64,000 nt of DNA from the NCBI GenBank assembly GCA_013397935.1, contig VZRN01006385.1, positions 352,501 to 416,500 of the forward strand. The letters run 5' to 3'. Within the stretch, counting starts at the first letter, position 1. Every line of letters begins with the position of its first letter. The position numbers were made by a program, and so were the translations under genes. Of the stretch, positions 23,701 to 37,987 are shown one piece after another. This DNA comes from Dasyornis broadbenti (Eukaryota > Chordata > Aves > Passeriformes > Dasyornithidae). The notes beneath the pieces were generated by a model. That model saw only the letters and a program-made list of their open reading frames with translations. It was not told where the DNA came from and did no database searches.

Positions 23701-26049
23701 GACTTCAAACAAGTTGTGGTTTTGATCACTCACTATTTTAAACAGCATAAAGAAGCTTTGAGCTAGCTTCACAGTAACCCCTGTCATCCCAAAGGTTCAT
23801 TTTCCACTGCAGGATGATAATTATCCTTTTTCTCCTCTGTCTTAACTCGCACTATTATCTGGCATTCTTTCACCATGATTCTATCCTCTGCTAGATTCTC
23901 TCCCTCCTATAGACTAAAAATAAACTCAGTCCCTATATATGATTTGCCTTTGCTTCTTAGCCTGATAAAAGTATATTTAATTTCTGCAATAAATAATTTT
24001 TTAATAATAAAATACTATTTTAGCTTTACATTTTCAAAATTATGTTCATAAATGTGCTTGTTTTGCTGCTTTGTTTCTTTTGCCTTTACTATCTCCTCAG
24101 CTATGAGGTGAGTGTGTGTTTCCTTAGAATGCCTTGATCTCTCTGCCCACACAAAATGGACGACTGCAATTCAGCAGCACCAAACCTTTACATTTAGAGA
24201 TCATGAACACTCAGGAACACAGAATGGCTTTCAGCAAGAGAAATACCATTAGAAACTGAAGATTTTTGGCTACAAAATGTGCAATACCAATTTAAATGTC
24301 TCATGCATTCTTGTATCCGTTATGCCTTGGCCCTGACCTTCTAGACTGGAGTTTGCAGTTAATGGACCTCATGTTAGCTTTTGATTTTCCCAGGGTGTCT
24401 GGAGGTGGCTATCTCATGGCTTATGCTAGGAACCATCAGTCTCTCAGCCTTTACAAGGCCTAATGGCTCACAGACACCTGACTTCCATCTGTAGGAATAT
24501 GATATTTTAAACTGCTGCCTTTCTTGAGCCTTCAGAGTCTTACCCTGATCAGTTGAATGTCTGTCCAATTAATCCACAAAACACAGAAGATGAAAAATTA
24601 TTGTTTTCACTTCTGCTTCTTTTTCAGAATCAAGTCCGTTTGTCTTATGCTTGCAGGCGCTGGACAGTTGAATGAATTGTTGACATGTACTAATGACAGG
24701 CAGGGAACTGCAGTACTTCTGTTTGCAGGGTTGCTATCTCCTCATTTCAGACTGGGAACATCACTATCCTGTAGCTAGGATGCTACTACAGGCAAAATAC
24801 AGGACATTTTGAAGTAGACTCTTCAAAGTTTTTGAGCTCTGAGAAAAACGGAATTAATATACTACAGGGATTTTACGAATTTTTAGTATATGTGAAGTTG
24901 ACAACTCGTGATGAAAAGCAGCAATGAGTATATGGGGCAGTGGATGTCTGCAGGACCTTACAGAAGAGATAAAAAATATCATTTGAAGTCCTGAGGTTTT
25001 CTCAGTCTGATTCCAGTGTTCCAGGCAGTTTGCCATTGTTTTACATCTGTAGTGTCACAATGGCTACAAGGAAAACATTTTATAAAATATGAGGCATACT
25101 TATAAAAATATATAGCTGAATGGGCTAAATTGTGCTGCTTCTCCAGATGCCACTCAACAATCCCAACCTTGTATAAACTTCTTGACACACAAAGGTACAA
25201 ATTGGTTTTGGATCAATGCCAGAAAATCTATAGATTTTGATCAGTCATAAATTTTTTTGACCAAGAATTGGTCAAATAGAAGAACTTGTTTATCAGATGC
25301 AATTTAATGTAAAAATTTCAGTTTGCTACAGTTTGGTCCTAAATTTTGCTGAAGTGAAACATCACCTCCCAGGAATTATTTGGATAGCAAGTAACATGGG
25401 TTTATATTGTGAAGCAGAAGTATTTCCTTAAGCACTATTGCAACTGGGATGGAGGGCCTTATCTTCCCCAAGCCTGCATAGGAACTCTGCCCCCATGGAA
25501 GCATCCAGAATGGAAAAATCTGACAAGAAGGTGTGATGATTTATTAAAAGCCTTTGCAAGAAGCCCTGCTCTGTCTTACAGACATTCTCCATCTACCACT
25601 GGATGGTATTCCCTAGAAGGGATTGTCAAAAGGAGGTCGAGTGTTCTACCACACTGCATGGGTGACACACATTAGGCAGTAAGAGGCAGAATACAAAGAC
25701 TTGGAGCAGCAGAAGTTGCATACCTTTTGTCTTCTAGGAGACATTATCAACCCTGACAAAAATCACCTCCCCCCCATCTCTCCCTCCATATCTGCTCTCC
25801 TACCCTGAGTTCTCTTCGTTTCTGGCTTTCCTATTAACCATGAATTTTTAAACTTCCATAAAACCCAAAGACTGACCTGCTTCAGTGCCTTCACAGTGAA
25901 ACTGAAGGCTATGATGACAAAATTACACCTTTTAGGAAGTTTGGAGAAATAACTTTGACTGTTAAAATGCAATTGCAGCTTATTACTTATTACCAGCCTG
26001 ATACCTTCCCCACACTCCTTGACCAGGATATAGCTGACAGGTGAGATAC
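20758..26049. other. Intergenic, nothing recognised beyond a small duplication
   Basis: About 5.3 kb of AT-rich DNA. Apart from the local duplication at 20918-21010, no repeat family, RNA gene or coding exon is supported. Confidence 0.55.
20918..21010. repeat. Imperfect ~46 bp tandem duplication
   Basis: Two neighbouring units share CTTTAGAGC/CCTTAGAGC, TTTCAGGC-CTCA-GCA and CATTGCATCA. They are diverged copies of one segment. Confidence 0.75.
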
Positions 26050-26572
26050 AATAGAACCATAGAATTGTGTAGATTGGAAAAGGACTATAAGATCTTTGAG
26101 TTCAGCATTAACTGAGCAGTGCCAAGCCCATCACTAAACCGTGTCCTAAGTGTGTTTTAACACTTCCAGGGGTAGTGACTCAACCACTTCCCTGCATAGC
26201 CTGTTCCAATGTTTTACAACCCTTTTGGTGAATAAATCTGTCCCAATAGCCAGTCTAAACTTGCCCTAGCATAACTTGAGTCTGTTTCCTCTTGTCCTGT
26301 GACTTGCTATGTGAAAGAAGAGATTGAGACCCACCTGGCTACACTCTCCTTTCAGGGAGGTGTAGAGAGTGATAAGGTCACCCCTGAGTCTCCTTTTCTC
26401 CAGGCTAAACACCCCCAGCTCCCTCAGCTGCTCCTCAGACTTGTGCTCCAGACCCTTCTGCAGCTCCCTTGCCCTTCTCTGGAGTCTTTCCAGCCCCTCA
26501 ATGTCTTTCTTGTAGTGAGGGGCCCAGAACTGGACACAGGATTTGAGGTGTGGCCTTGCTGATCCAGATTTA
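26050..26572 (-). mobile_element. CR1 LINE fragment, ~520 bp
   Basis: On the plus strand it begins 'AACCATAGAATTGTGTAGATTGG', a reverse-strand CR1 tail, and continues through the 3' region into coding sequence. The minus-strand translation includes VQFWAPHYKKDIEGLERLQRR and SLEKRRLRGDLITLY, the well-known end of CR1 ORF2. It contains several indels and stops. Confidence 0.95.
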
Positions 26573-28367
26573 CTACTTGGTCCCACTGAGGATGATGTCA
26601 GGGAATACCTGCTGTGGGGCCTCCTGCTGTTTTAAGGGTATGTGGCCAAAGAGCACTGCCTCGTTTCTCTCCTGCCAACCACCAAGTGTATTTTCAGCAA
26701 TAAGTTTCCGTAAGCCTGCCAGCTTCATTTTTACTGAGATCCTAATAAGTGCTGACTATTGCTCTGGGGCCATGGCTTGTGTTTTCAGGCTGATTCTGAT
26801 TGTCTGCTGGAGCCTGACTACAGGGAACTGCATCCTGACTACAGGGAAATGCATCCCACTGCCTCAATGGCAGGTTGACAGTTTTCCAAGCATTTCTTGA
26901 ACCTCATCCAGACAGAGCTCACCAGTGGGACAGCTAACACTGCTCCTGCCAACGAGGAGAATCCAATACGTTTCTTGCACCTTAGGCCAGGTCTCTCCTG
27001 GGCATTCATTTCCTGTGCAGTGAAGTCCTACTGCTTTCCCCAAGGCAGAGCAAGATATGCACCCCTCTAATTTAGCTAGTCTGCTTTTGAGCATGTAGAA
27101 GTAACCATTACGGACATCTCAGGCGAACTTTATTTTAGTTAGGCCCTCTGGAAGTCATGGGATCAGAAAATACCAGACAAACAGAAGGGATTGTTCATTA
27201 CTATTTTTGTTCTGCTAGGCTTTCAGTGCACTAATGGTGCTGTAGCAAAGGTGACCTGAAGAAAAAACCACTGAATCCTCTTTAATACCCTGTGATCTTT
27301 GTGTCTGTGGCTTGTGTTTTCCTTGTCAAAATTCCCATAGCTTTATTGCTACAAACACTAGCTCCTGTACTGTGTACAGGTATGTGTTAACTATATTTTC
27401 TCTAACATCCATCATGCACTGCTGCCAGCTCTGTTGTTTTTGCCTGCAGTACAGATGTTCTTTGAGAGCTTATCAGGAAAGTACTTACTGCTTTTTCGCT
27501 GCTCTCTGCTTGCTTGTACCAGCCCCCTCCTGTATCACATTCTTCCTTTAGTCTGTTAGCACTTGTGCTGGGAAGACTGTTTTGGCAATCTGCAAGATTT
27601 GGATTTGTTTCTATTTTACAATGTCATGTTTTCCTGGATGACAAGTCCTGCAAATCCATGGGCAGGTTACTTGAGATTAGACCAGAAGAGGCTTCTCCAG
27701 ATGTCCCTCGCCTTGTGATAAAGCTGCCATACTCAGAATGCAGTGGTATGCAGCACTTGTGCTCTATCTAGAACCCCTCCAGAAGGCTTGTCCCTGGCTT
27801 ATAGAAGCATATCCCTTGGCTGAAAATGTGTCAATACAGGATTAAATGTCCCCAGTCGCCATTCAGATCTTGCATCTCCTCCCTTATTGAGCTCAGCCCT
27901 ACTGAGAGTCAGTGTAACCCTTCCCAGACCTAACCTCCTGCAGTGCTGCACAGCACAGATGGTTGACAAATTGTCCTCTCTGCCTGCATGTGCTATCACC
28001 ACTGGAGCTGATCATGGGCTTGGGAAGAGTGGAAATGTTATTCATAAACCATTTCACTCACCGCTTCCAGCCTCCCCTTTGTGAATGGTAGCTACCAGCA
28101 GGTCTATACGGCCAGAACAGGAACAGGTGGTGGCTGAAGGTGCCCTCAGATAATTCTTCTTTCTCTATGCCCAAAGCTTTTGTCGAGTTTGCTTCCTTCT
28201 CCAGCTCTCACTTTGACTGCTGCAATCTCACCTGTTTCACAGTGTGTTGTCACATATGGAGGAGCAGGCAAATCAAAGGGAATCAGCAAAGCTCCAGAAA
28301 ACCTCAGGTGGCAAAGTTGGAAGTCCAAGTCACCTAAATGGTTAAGCAAAATAGGTCATGGAAAAAT
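26573..28367. other. Intergenic, nothing recognised
   Basis: Unique-looking sequence, somewhat less AT-rich than its surroundings; no supported gene. Confidence 0.5.
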
Positions 28368-28430
28368 GGAATAATAGAATACCTCAAGCTGGAAGCAACT
28401 CACAAAGATCATCAAATCAAACTCCTGAAA
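28368..28430 (-). mobile_element. Short CR1 3' end fragment
   Basis: 'AATAGAATACCTCAAGCTGGAAG...ACAAAGATCATCAAATCAAACTCCTG' matches the reverse strand of a CR1 tail with several substitutions. Only the last ~60 bp is present. Confidence 0.8.
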
Positions 28431-31400
28431 ACAGGAGGGGAAAGAGGAGAAATTATATAGTACGGCATCTACAACAGATTCCCACGTGCAAAAATCGGGG
28501 TCCAGACTCACATCCATGAGCAGGCTGCTGAGTGACAGGGTATATTTTCAGCAACAAATAATAAAAGCACCAAATACAGACAACTGAATTTCTTAAGAAG
28601 TCTCTCTCCATGTCAAATAAAAAGTGAGTAGTTATCATTCTAAAAGGTCTCTTGACTGCCAGCAGTGCTTATTTCAGCTGACAGTAATAGCAGTTTTATA
28701 AACGTAAGTTAATTCTATTCAAACACTTGGATGCAGGGCCAGGTCACAAGGAGTGCTGAAAATTTTCTGTGTTCTGGACAGTCAATAGAAAAAAGAGGCA
28801 TTTATCTCCTTCCAAAAACTGGACCTTGAACTCTCCCACAAGCAAATTTGCTCCCATTTTTCTTTTCATGGTCATCTGGCTGTTAACTCCACTGGTTTGA
28901 AGAATGCCAGCAACAAAGCAGTATAATTTACCAATAATAAGACCTGTAAAAGGTCTGTTATAATAAGGTTAATCCTAGAAGAACCCTTCTCTGATGGAAG
29001 CATGCTACACTCCTGTCCTGTAGCAGTTTGGAGAGCAAAAATGATAGCCTGAGTACACAGTGCATGATAAGCAATGGCTTTGACTCCAGAAACTCAGAGT
29101 GTGGGGCATTTTTTGTTGCAACTCTCTGGTGTTAGGTGCAGCATGACCTGGCTCATGCTTTCTGTGTTAGGAATGGCTGAAAAGAGTTATTTTTTCTTGT
29201 AGCAGCAGTGCTAAATGCATCTCTTCACCAACATTTTCTCTTGGACAGAAAGTTTCAGTGTGAGTAAGAAGGGTGCTCCTGCAGTACCCACTCATCTAAT
29301 TGCTTGTAGGAGAAAGAACTGCTCTGTGTACCTTAACCTTTATTTTCCATTCCCCTGCTTTTGCAGTGAGCTAATCCCCATTCCAGGAGGATATTTCATC
29401 TGCTTTAGTTATCTCCTGAGCAAAAGTTCTGCCCTGATATCCTAGAGGCATCATGTTTCCAAAAGTTTATGCTTGTATTTAAAAATTGCTACTTGCCTGA
29501 GTAGCACTGATTCCAGCAGTTCCTGTCTTGGAAGTTCTGGAATCTGAATATTCTTCTAAACAGATAATTTAAATTTACACTCCTGGAATACATGTCCTTG
29601 TAATAAAACAAGATATGTGAGATACTATTGATAATACCTTTTAGACACAATTCAGAGTTTGATGGTTACTCTCCAGCACAGATATCTGTCCCCTGAAAGA
29701 ACAGATAAAATGATAGGGAGGATGGATGGCTACTTAGAGAAATAAGGGGAAAAAACCAAAGATCCAGGGTGAAGGAGTTGGCATTTTTAAATTTAATTTG
29801 TTGTAGGATTTCTCCAAACAGAAATTCTTCCATATCATTTTCTCTACACATTACCTAGGGACTACTTCTCAAAGAAAGGGTGATCTTTGACAGCACCCTG
29901 AGATACTGGTGAGGTGGGAGAGAGACAGCTGGGAGAATAAACTATATATTCCTGCCTCTGAAGAAGTTCCTTCTTTTTCACTTTGACTGGGGATCTCCTG
30001 AATTCATTTGGGCCAAGTGGAGAATTAGGTATGACCCTTAAGGGAAAATATCACTGACATATGGAACAAGGAGTTCTGGAAAATACATGTGGTATTTCAA
30101 TAATTTTTGCGTTGGTTTCTCTATTTGTTTGCTTGGCTGAATTCCACAGTAAATGGGAGAGAGCTATATCCAACCTGTTAGGAGTGGCTCTTTTAACTAT
30201 ATTTTTCCTTACTGTAGTAGTTGCATATTCTCTCATACAGCTGAAAGGTGGAGACACACAAGGAAGGCAACCAGGACAAGTCCAAACAAATCATTTTCAT
30301 CCAGTGCACACATAGTAGTGACTGTTTTCAATACACCAAAGAAGCTGGCAGTTCAATTTTATGGACAAAATCAAGTGGGTGTATGTAGTCCCAGGTCTCA
30401 CCAAAGGTGGTAACAGAAAGAGTCCTTTGTTTATTTTCTTAGGTTTGCTTATGAATTTGGCATTTTCTGAACTCCTGAGAACAGTTTTGTCATGCAGGTT
30501 CAGGATCTTGTTTTGTAACAGAATTTCTGTGTGATGTGGTAAAAGGGACAGACTGTGTCACACTTAAAAGGAAAAGGTTACCAATCTCCGCTACAGGTGT
30601 TGTCTAGACTGTTCATTTCTGGGTTGCTTAGGTGCTATTTTGAGGTGGTTTCTACTATACACAAAGCATCATGACTTCACTGAGATTAGCATGCACTCAG
30701 AAAGAGATGCTTTTCAAGTTTTGCTGAGGGATGGAGAATACAAGTTTTAGCAGAACTATGTATACCACACCAACAGATATTCAGCTAAACAAAGCCAATG
30801 CTGGAAAGACTTCACTGATTTCTCTGAATTGTGTGTATTAGTGAATTGACATAGAATTTCTAAGCACTCTTACTTGTTTTGATATCTTGTCTTAGTTATA
30901 ACTTACACCATTTAAAAAGCATAGTCAATTCATTAACCATCAAAAACAAAGCAAGAAGCACACCTGTGCTGTGGCAAGCTACAAACACTGAGATGTTCCT
31001 TCCCATAGAGAATTTAATGACAAAGGAGGTGGATGATACAGAAAACAGAAGAAACAAATGGCATATAAATAATCTATCTGCTCAAGCTGTTTTTTCCAAT
31101 ACAACACCTGTTGATGAGGTATCCTATAAACATCAATCATCCTGTGTGATAGAAACTAGATGTTATGGTTTGTTTAGTTTTGGTTTTTTATTCTTCCTTA
31201 GTTTGTGAGCATGGGTGGGGATAGAGACATTTCAAACAGCAAAACCCTCCCAGAGGAGTAAGTTAAGATCAGAGTTCAATGCACTGATTTCAGTGCAGTT
31301 CCTTTGTAAGTATCCTAGTTGCCACAGCCACCTTCTCTCCCAAACTCAATCTCTCTATGTCCCTCCCCACCCCAGACCCTGATTTTACACAGTGCTCTGT

Positions 31401-32764
31401 TTGATGTCACTATTTTTTTCATACTCAATGTTTATTTTTCAGATTCAGATTTGACCAGAACCAATTTTCCTTCTTACACATAAACGTAAAATAAAATAGC
31501 AAAATGAATGTACAGTTTTGAATTCCCCAGCTTCCTAAAAGCCCCTTCTGTAGAGATGCGTCCTGTCAGTGGTGTAGAATATCAACTGTTTAAGGCTGCC
31601 AAGAAATTCTGGGGAATAACCCACAAGGGCATGCTGAAGAAACTGGCAGAAAATCTGGTGTTGAGGGGCATCCTGCACAGAGATTGAATTCTTGATTATA
31701 TAATGTATCCTGCTTGATCTTTCAAGTTTCAACACTGTGTTACTGGATTTCATCTTAAACACTTAAGCAAATATTCAGCTACAGTTTATTCTTTCCAAAA
31801 AGCCTGTCATAACAAGTTCCTGTCATAACATAAGGAAGGTGGTAACAAAGTCCCTTTGTGGCAATTAATATTGCAGCCACAGCAGACAAAAGCTGGCAAT
31901 TGAACTTTGCTCTTTTGTATGATGACACAAATCTGGTGTCAGTTTGCCTTGATCAATTACTCAAGATACAAGGTAGTACAAGTGAAATCAGGCCCTAATT
32001 TTTTAAATATTAGGGTTACGTGTTATGAAGCAGTCTTGTAAAAAGTAAACATTTTGTAACAGGTTTATTTGAAGTGAGAAATCAGAATCAGGCTTTTAGG
32101 CTCCAGAGTTGGCACATGTATGTCCTGCAGTGAGGGAATAAAGTCACCTTGTTCTTACCTACTGCTTTAATAAATAAAAGATCAGAAAACCTAACTCCTT
32201 TCTTAAAATTGTTAAGCTACAAGAGTTCTGCTCTCCAAATCAGTATGTTCACTTAACGTGCAGTGAGCTAGACTTGAAAGGTCACAAGGGAGCACTGAAG
32301 CATTATCTATTGGAAAGAATTAATGGATAAGGGTGGGGGGGAAGGTCAAGTCTATTTTTAGCTTTGAAATTTATGGCCATGATAGCATCTGGCCAAATGA
32401 AAGTGATCTGATCAAAAAGATGAAAGGCAAAGATATCTATCCTTCATGCATCTTTCAAATGCACTACAAGCCAAGATGTTGGAACCATAGGAAAGAAGTT
32501 AATCTTACCTTCAACTGAAAGATTTATTAAAGCCTGTGGCAAAGAATTTAAATGTTAACAGATCAATTTCTCTTGCAGAAATACAATTCTACTGATTCTT
32601 TTACATTTGTTATTAATTGAAAGGCAAGGTTCCACAGAACAGGCAATTTATCTTTGTATAATAAGACCACATGAAATTATGCAGGCATTAAGGGCTTCTT
32701 TATCATCTCAGAGCTGTAGGATTAGGCTGTTTAAGTAAGGAAAGGTAGTCAAGTCACTGAGACT

Positions 32765-32808
32765 CTCCAATCCCACATCTCCAATCCAATCCAATCTCTC
32801 CAATCCCC
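32765..32808. repeat. CCAAT-rich short repeat
   Basis: Several copies of TCCAATC / CCAAT occur in about 44 bases. It is an imperfect simple repeat rather than a promoter, since no start signals lie nearby. Confidence 0.7.
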
Positions 32809-32935
32809 CAACCTGTAGGGAAGAAACTGCTCAAGCACTTTAAGTTATGCCAGTGTGTAAGGCTGTATATGAGGATGCATTTTAAGGAAATGCTAATTCA
32901 AAGGAGGTTTGAAAACAGTGAGAACTGGGATAGGT

Positions 32936-32959
32936 TTGATATATTTTAAAATATATCAA
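32936..32959. repeat. 24 bp perfect AT-rich palindrome
   Basis: The half-site TTGATATATTTT is followed immediately by its exact reverse complement with no spacer. It could extrude as a cruciform, but an AT-rich sequence of this length can also arise by chance in 64 kb. Confidence 0.9.
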
Positions 32960-35047
32960 TTAAAATAAGTGGCATAATCCAAATTTATTTCCCAGGGCAG
33001 TTCTGTCCCCTGCACTTTTGCTCCTTCCCTTGGGTAGACAGTTCATTGTTTTAGTAGAAGTTGATTTTCCCAGGGAACCATGGCAACAAAAGTATGTTGC
33101 CTGCCAGAAAGTTGGAAGACTAGGTCTTGAATGCAAATACTGACTTCAACCCTACTCCAAGAGAATTTCTGTGGCTTTTGGATGGTACTGCCTTGGAGAC
33201 CAGCTTTTTAAGCAATAGCTGCTGCACTGTCAACTAGATGGATCTTTTTGAAAGCCTTGCAAAAGATACTTTTTTGCTTCATAGGTACAAGCTGTGAACC
33301 CCAGTTTTTCTCATAAAAGCAGATTTTAAAATAAAATCACACATGAAAATATCTTGTTTCCCTAGCAGATGTCTCCATGTTGTCCTGTATCGTGGAAATT
33401 CCACGCCCCAGCAGCAGCAGTGTGGAAGTCACCAACCAATTTCCTGCATTCTTCACAGAAGCAGGGGAAGAAAGGCTTTAATGAGCATGGTAAGAAATAG
33501 GATCTGTTGGTCAGCAAAATTAGATTTGCAGTGTTGGTGATCATCAAGTTGCAGGAGAATAAGACCCATGGCTGTCCATTTTGGACCAAAATTACGCAGA
33601 ATTTCTTTCAGTTTCTTCTGACATCCTTGCTATAACACCATGTTTAGTTTTCTCCATGATGAGCATTCCAGCAATCCCAGGCACTGATGATACTGTTTTG
33701 CTGATGTCATATCAATTGATCTTATGTCTGGCTTGTCCATCAGATTTCACAAGTATTGGAAGAATTTTTGCTAGCTAGATCCCCAGCAAACGGAGTCCTG
33801 GTGGACAAGTTTCCCATATCTGTATTTCTTACCATCATATACCAGGCATAAATAATTTGTTTATCTGATAGACACTTCAATTTGCATAATTTTTTGTCAT
33901 AATTCTCACACATAAGTGCAGTGTGACAAAAGCAGGCACAAATGTCGCCTCTGCTGTACCCTTGTGTTCATCACATTTTGCACTTAACTTTCTGCATGGT
34001 CCTCACTGCACAAATGTAGAAATAATTTCTGAATGCTCTGTTAAAGGAAGTTGCAGGCAGGTTGACAAAAAAAAATTGTTGGAAGAGTCACCATTGTACC
34101 TGGGCATCCAGAAGACTAAAGGATTTCTAGAAAACCTGAAGGCTGTGGATTTAACAGTGCAGAAAAAGCACGAGCAGCACACACCCAAAATAAGAAAAGT
34201 AGCCTTCTCCTTGCAATGTAATGGGTCAGCAATAAAGCAAGCTAAGCAATGTTGTGGTAACAGAGTTTTGTAAAAGCCTTATTCAAAGCTAATATTTTAA
34301 GTAAAATATCTCATCTCAGTGAACCCTTTCACTTAGCTTCTTTACAAACATCCTCACCCTGTACTGATGCAACTCAAAATTATTTTTACAATTAGACAGC
34401 TTAAAAGTACCACTTCTACAACCTCTTTTAGGAACAAGAGAGATACCACTGTGTTTTGAATACTGATTTAATATTGGGAATCTTGAGGGTTAACACTAGG
34501 TAGAAGCCATCAGATCCTCTAAAAATTGAAACCTTGCCCTGGTGGTCATCCTTTCAACTCTTCTTACCTGGTATTGAAATGTACTGGGTTCAGAGCTGCT
34601 GTAACCACTTCAAAGACACACTCTGTGTGCAAAGCTGAGTTTCCCTTTCCATACACAAGACCCCTGCAATGATGTTAAAGCTTTACTAACCCGCCAAGTT
34701 TAAGCCGTTTCAGCTCATGACTCCCAGATTGCCTTTTTTCTTTATGGCAAAATCATAATTGTTTTTCAATCTACTGTTGGCAATGCCTTTCAGAGAAAAC
34801 CTAGGCAAAGTGCCACTCCAGTGTTCCCTCCTTCCCTGTAACTTTCACTCAAGATGGAAGAAGTTGCTGCCCAAGTCACATCACTCTCCAAGGTCTCTAT
34901 GCACATGTCTGTCCCCCATCTGCCTCTACAGCACACTGGCTTGATTTGCACTATCCTCCTGTTATATACTACATTTCTGCCATTCCATATGTCCTCATGC
35001 ATCTTTCCAGACTGGATTTTGCTGTTTCCTTCGCTTTTTTTTTTTTT

Positions 35048-35070
35048 NNNNNNNNNNNNNNNNNNNNNNN
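35048..35070. other. Assembly gap (23 N) in a poly-T tract
   Basis: Ns flanked by T runs on both sides (35038-35047 and 35071-35080). The true content is probably a longer homopolymer. Confidence 0.99.
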
Positions 35071-36445
35071 TTTTTTTTTTGGCTCCTTGCAGCTCCATGG
35101 CCATCCCCTTCTCTCAGTACCTCCCTGATGCCTGTTTTCTCCTGCACTTTCATGTGTCCCCTGCATCCCTGTCACATTTGACCCTGATCATTAACTGCCC
35201 TCAGATCCAGAGCAGGATCTGCAGCCTGAAGAGGCTGCCCCAGGTACTCACAGCCCTTTAGCTGCAGCAGCACAGAGCACAAGGCTGTCTAGAAACCAAA
35301 GTATCCTTCAAAGTTTCCAGAGGCTTGCAGCTCGTGGAAACCACCATGAGGCTGCCATGGCTCTCTAGTTAAAGAAGCAAGAGAGTATTTCTAATGGAGA
35401 ATCAGGTGGTCATTCTGTTCTAGGGTGCATTCAATTAACAAACAGGTTACATATAAATATGTATGGTGTTACTCTGTCATTCAGGTTAAGAGTCCAATAC
35501 CTTACTATTACTGCTAATGATAGTGTGTGGGCGTGTCTTGGTCTCCTACACAAACTTCCACCTCCTTATGTAAATCTTACATGTAAATGTTACCTGTTGG
35601 ATTGCTTTGTGTATTACTATGACTCTTACCTATTTTATATTTCAAAATATGTAAGAATTTACCCTGACAAACTACCTTAAGGTAGAGCAAGATCTCGCAC
35701 ACATTCTATAGACCTTAGTTTTGAGCTACAGCAGAACTGGCCATGAGCCTTTTTGTGGGGCTGAACTTTGAGACTTTGCTTTCAAATAAGATCCCACTCC
35801 CGAATAATTTTGATTGTTTATGTTCCAGGCTTTTGTTTCTACTACTCTGCAAAGTCTAGTGCTAAGTCTCCGCAGGCAGTGTGAAGATACACCACCTCCA
35901 GAAGCATGTAGTACCAAATGTGTGTTCTTTAAACACATCAACAAGATCAGGAAACAGCTGCAGGGACCGGATCGCAGCACACAGCCAGGCTAAATGAACA
36001 GCCACTCTCCTGATATAAGTTCTTCATTAGCTGTCGAAGCCAACTTAAGCCTACTGTATCCAGTTTTAACTGCAGATCAGACATGAGAAGTCTAATTCAG
36101 GCAAGCTATAAATTATACTACATGCTCATTCTTTGTCATGATCTCCAATCTGTTCCTCCAGTGAAATCTTGGAAATATTTCTTTCAGTACTATATTAAGC
36201 CATGAAGATGGTATGGATTTTTGTACAATGTGTAAAGATCCATTTTATAGGCTTATGAATCTATATAAATGCTGTATTAGCAGCCTGCAAGTTCCATCTT
36301 CTAAAATGACATTTTCCACAGCATCTGGTGTGCCAGAAGAAAACAGTGTGTCTGCTTAGGCCACATACAGTTCTTGAGAACAATAGGATTTCCTACTGCA
36401 ATGCCATCTTTGACCTAAATCAAAGACCTAAAAAGACCTCTGCTT

Positions 36446-36482
36446 TTTAATCCTAAAGCCATCCTAAGGCTTTAGGATTAAA
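36446..36482. repeat. Hairpin: 15 bp perfect inverted repeat, 7 nt loop
   Basis: The arms 36446-36460 and 36468-36482 are exact reverse complements (TTAATCCTAAAGCC-type). The stem is too short for a typical miRNA precursor and has no known partner elements. It may be a structural element or chance. Confidence 0.9.
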
Positions 36483-37969
36483 TATAGCCAGCCTTGCCGT
36501 GAATTTGTCTCAGTCTCAGCTTTTCCAAATTTAAATGTTCCAGAAAGTTAGCTTCAAGATGTAGTAAACCTATTCAGTGGCACCCATAGGGTCAGCTGAT
36601 TTTCCAGCGTGTATTAAAGTTAGGAAAAGCCTATTAAACTGTATTATCCTGCTGAGATCAAACTCAGCTGTAGGTGCATGCTCCCCTAAAATATATACTA
36701 CAGGTCTGACCTTCTCATTCTCCTTAGCCAGTACTAATCCATGCACAGAAGGACCATGAACTTGCTGGTGTACTAACAGAAAGGAAAGAGCAGGGAGGGT
36801 TATTTGGGCAGAGCTGTGGTAAAAATTGCTTTTGCACTATTCTCCAGAGGCTTTTACCCTGCAAGGATCTAAAGAATCTCCTCCAGCAGCTTGTTTTGTA
36901 CTCACCCACAAGCCCATGGTCTGCATCTTCCTCCCTTGCCTGTTTACATCTGAGTGAAATTTCTCCATCAGCTGCAAGGACAAGTAACAATCTGAATTCC
37001 TACTGATAAAGCACCTCTCTGAAGCAGAGCACCTCTCTAAAGCAATTAGCAGAACTGCTGGACTCTGGCCAGCTATTACTGATCATTCCCTTACCTGCAG
37101 CCATGGTACTGATAGCTTTCTGTGTGAACCCTTTCACAGCTGTTCCAGCATCAGGTTTGTACAACCCCTCATAAAACAGAACTAAGGTTTGAAATCTGAG
37201 TGTCCCCAAAGTGCTATTTCTTATGCCTGAAAAAAAAAAAATCCACATGAAGAAGGAGAGGATATATGGCACTTTACAGTAACAAGGGACAAGAGAGTTT
37301 ATTTGTAGATCGTGCCAAAAGACAGTTACAGATATATTTGTTTTCCTCTGGATGAGACTGTGTTTATTAAAAAAAAAAAAAAAACTCTTCTCAAGAAGTT
37401 ATCACATACAACTTTTTTTTAATATAAATCTTGCACTTGTAAATACCTTGCAAAAGAATTCTCTAACCATTGCTATTCAGGACAAGTACTGACCAAGCTT
37501 TTATATTTATGTTTTGCACATGTGCCAGTATTTTATCACTCAGGCAAATAAAAAATGAAGTCCAAATGCTCCCTGAAAATTCCAGTATTCAGAGAAATGT
37601 TCAATTTGACTTTTCAATCTTTTTTTATATACTGCTAGAAAGAAAAAAAAAAAAAAAACTAAAACCAGTAAAATTAAATGACCCATGCTCTTCCGAGTCC
37701 TTTGGTAGTGAAGTCTGTCTCTGCTCCCCAAGAAAGAGTTGCCTTTCCAGGGCCAAGGCGAGGCAGCAAACATACAGAAATTATATCCTTCAGAAAACTC
37801 ATTTTAAAAAGTAGTGTTTGAAGAGTGAGGATGCTAAGATTTGCCTTGAATTTTTGAGCATCGGGGGCAGACGACTGCAAAGTTTATTGCTGGTATCAAC
37901 AGCCTTTAAGAGATCCACAGTCTTCCAAGTTCTGAATAACTATGATTTTCAAATCAGTAATTGATAGTG

Positions 37970-37987
37970 TCTCTCTCTCTCTCTCTC
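37970..37987. repeat. (TC)n dinucleotide tract
   Basis: Nine TC units. Confidence 0.95.

Larger units (their letters stand above)
28431..35047. other. Intergenic, nothing recognised except minor structure
   Basis: About 6.6 kb of AT-rich DNA. It contains a CCAAT-rich simple stretch (32765-32808) and a 24 bp palindrome (32936-32959). No gene, RNA or transposon is supported. Confidence 0.55.

Noticed and set aside
24190..24230. 'ACACAGAATGGC' resembling a CR1 tail
   Set aside because: The downstream CR1 signature (TTGGAAGGGACC and following) is absent, so the match is too short.
32936..32959. AT-rich palindrome as a replication origin or regulatory operator
   Set aside because: An AT-only palindrome of this size is plausible by chance and no supporting motif lies nearby; kept only as a repeat.
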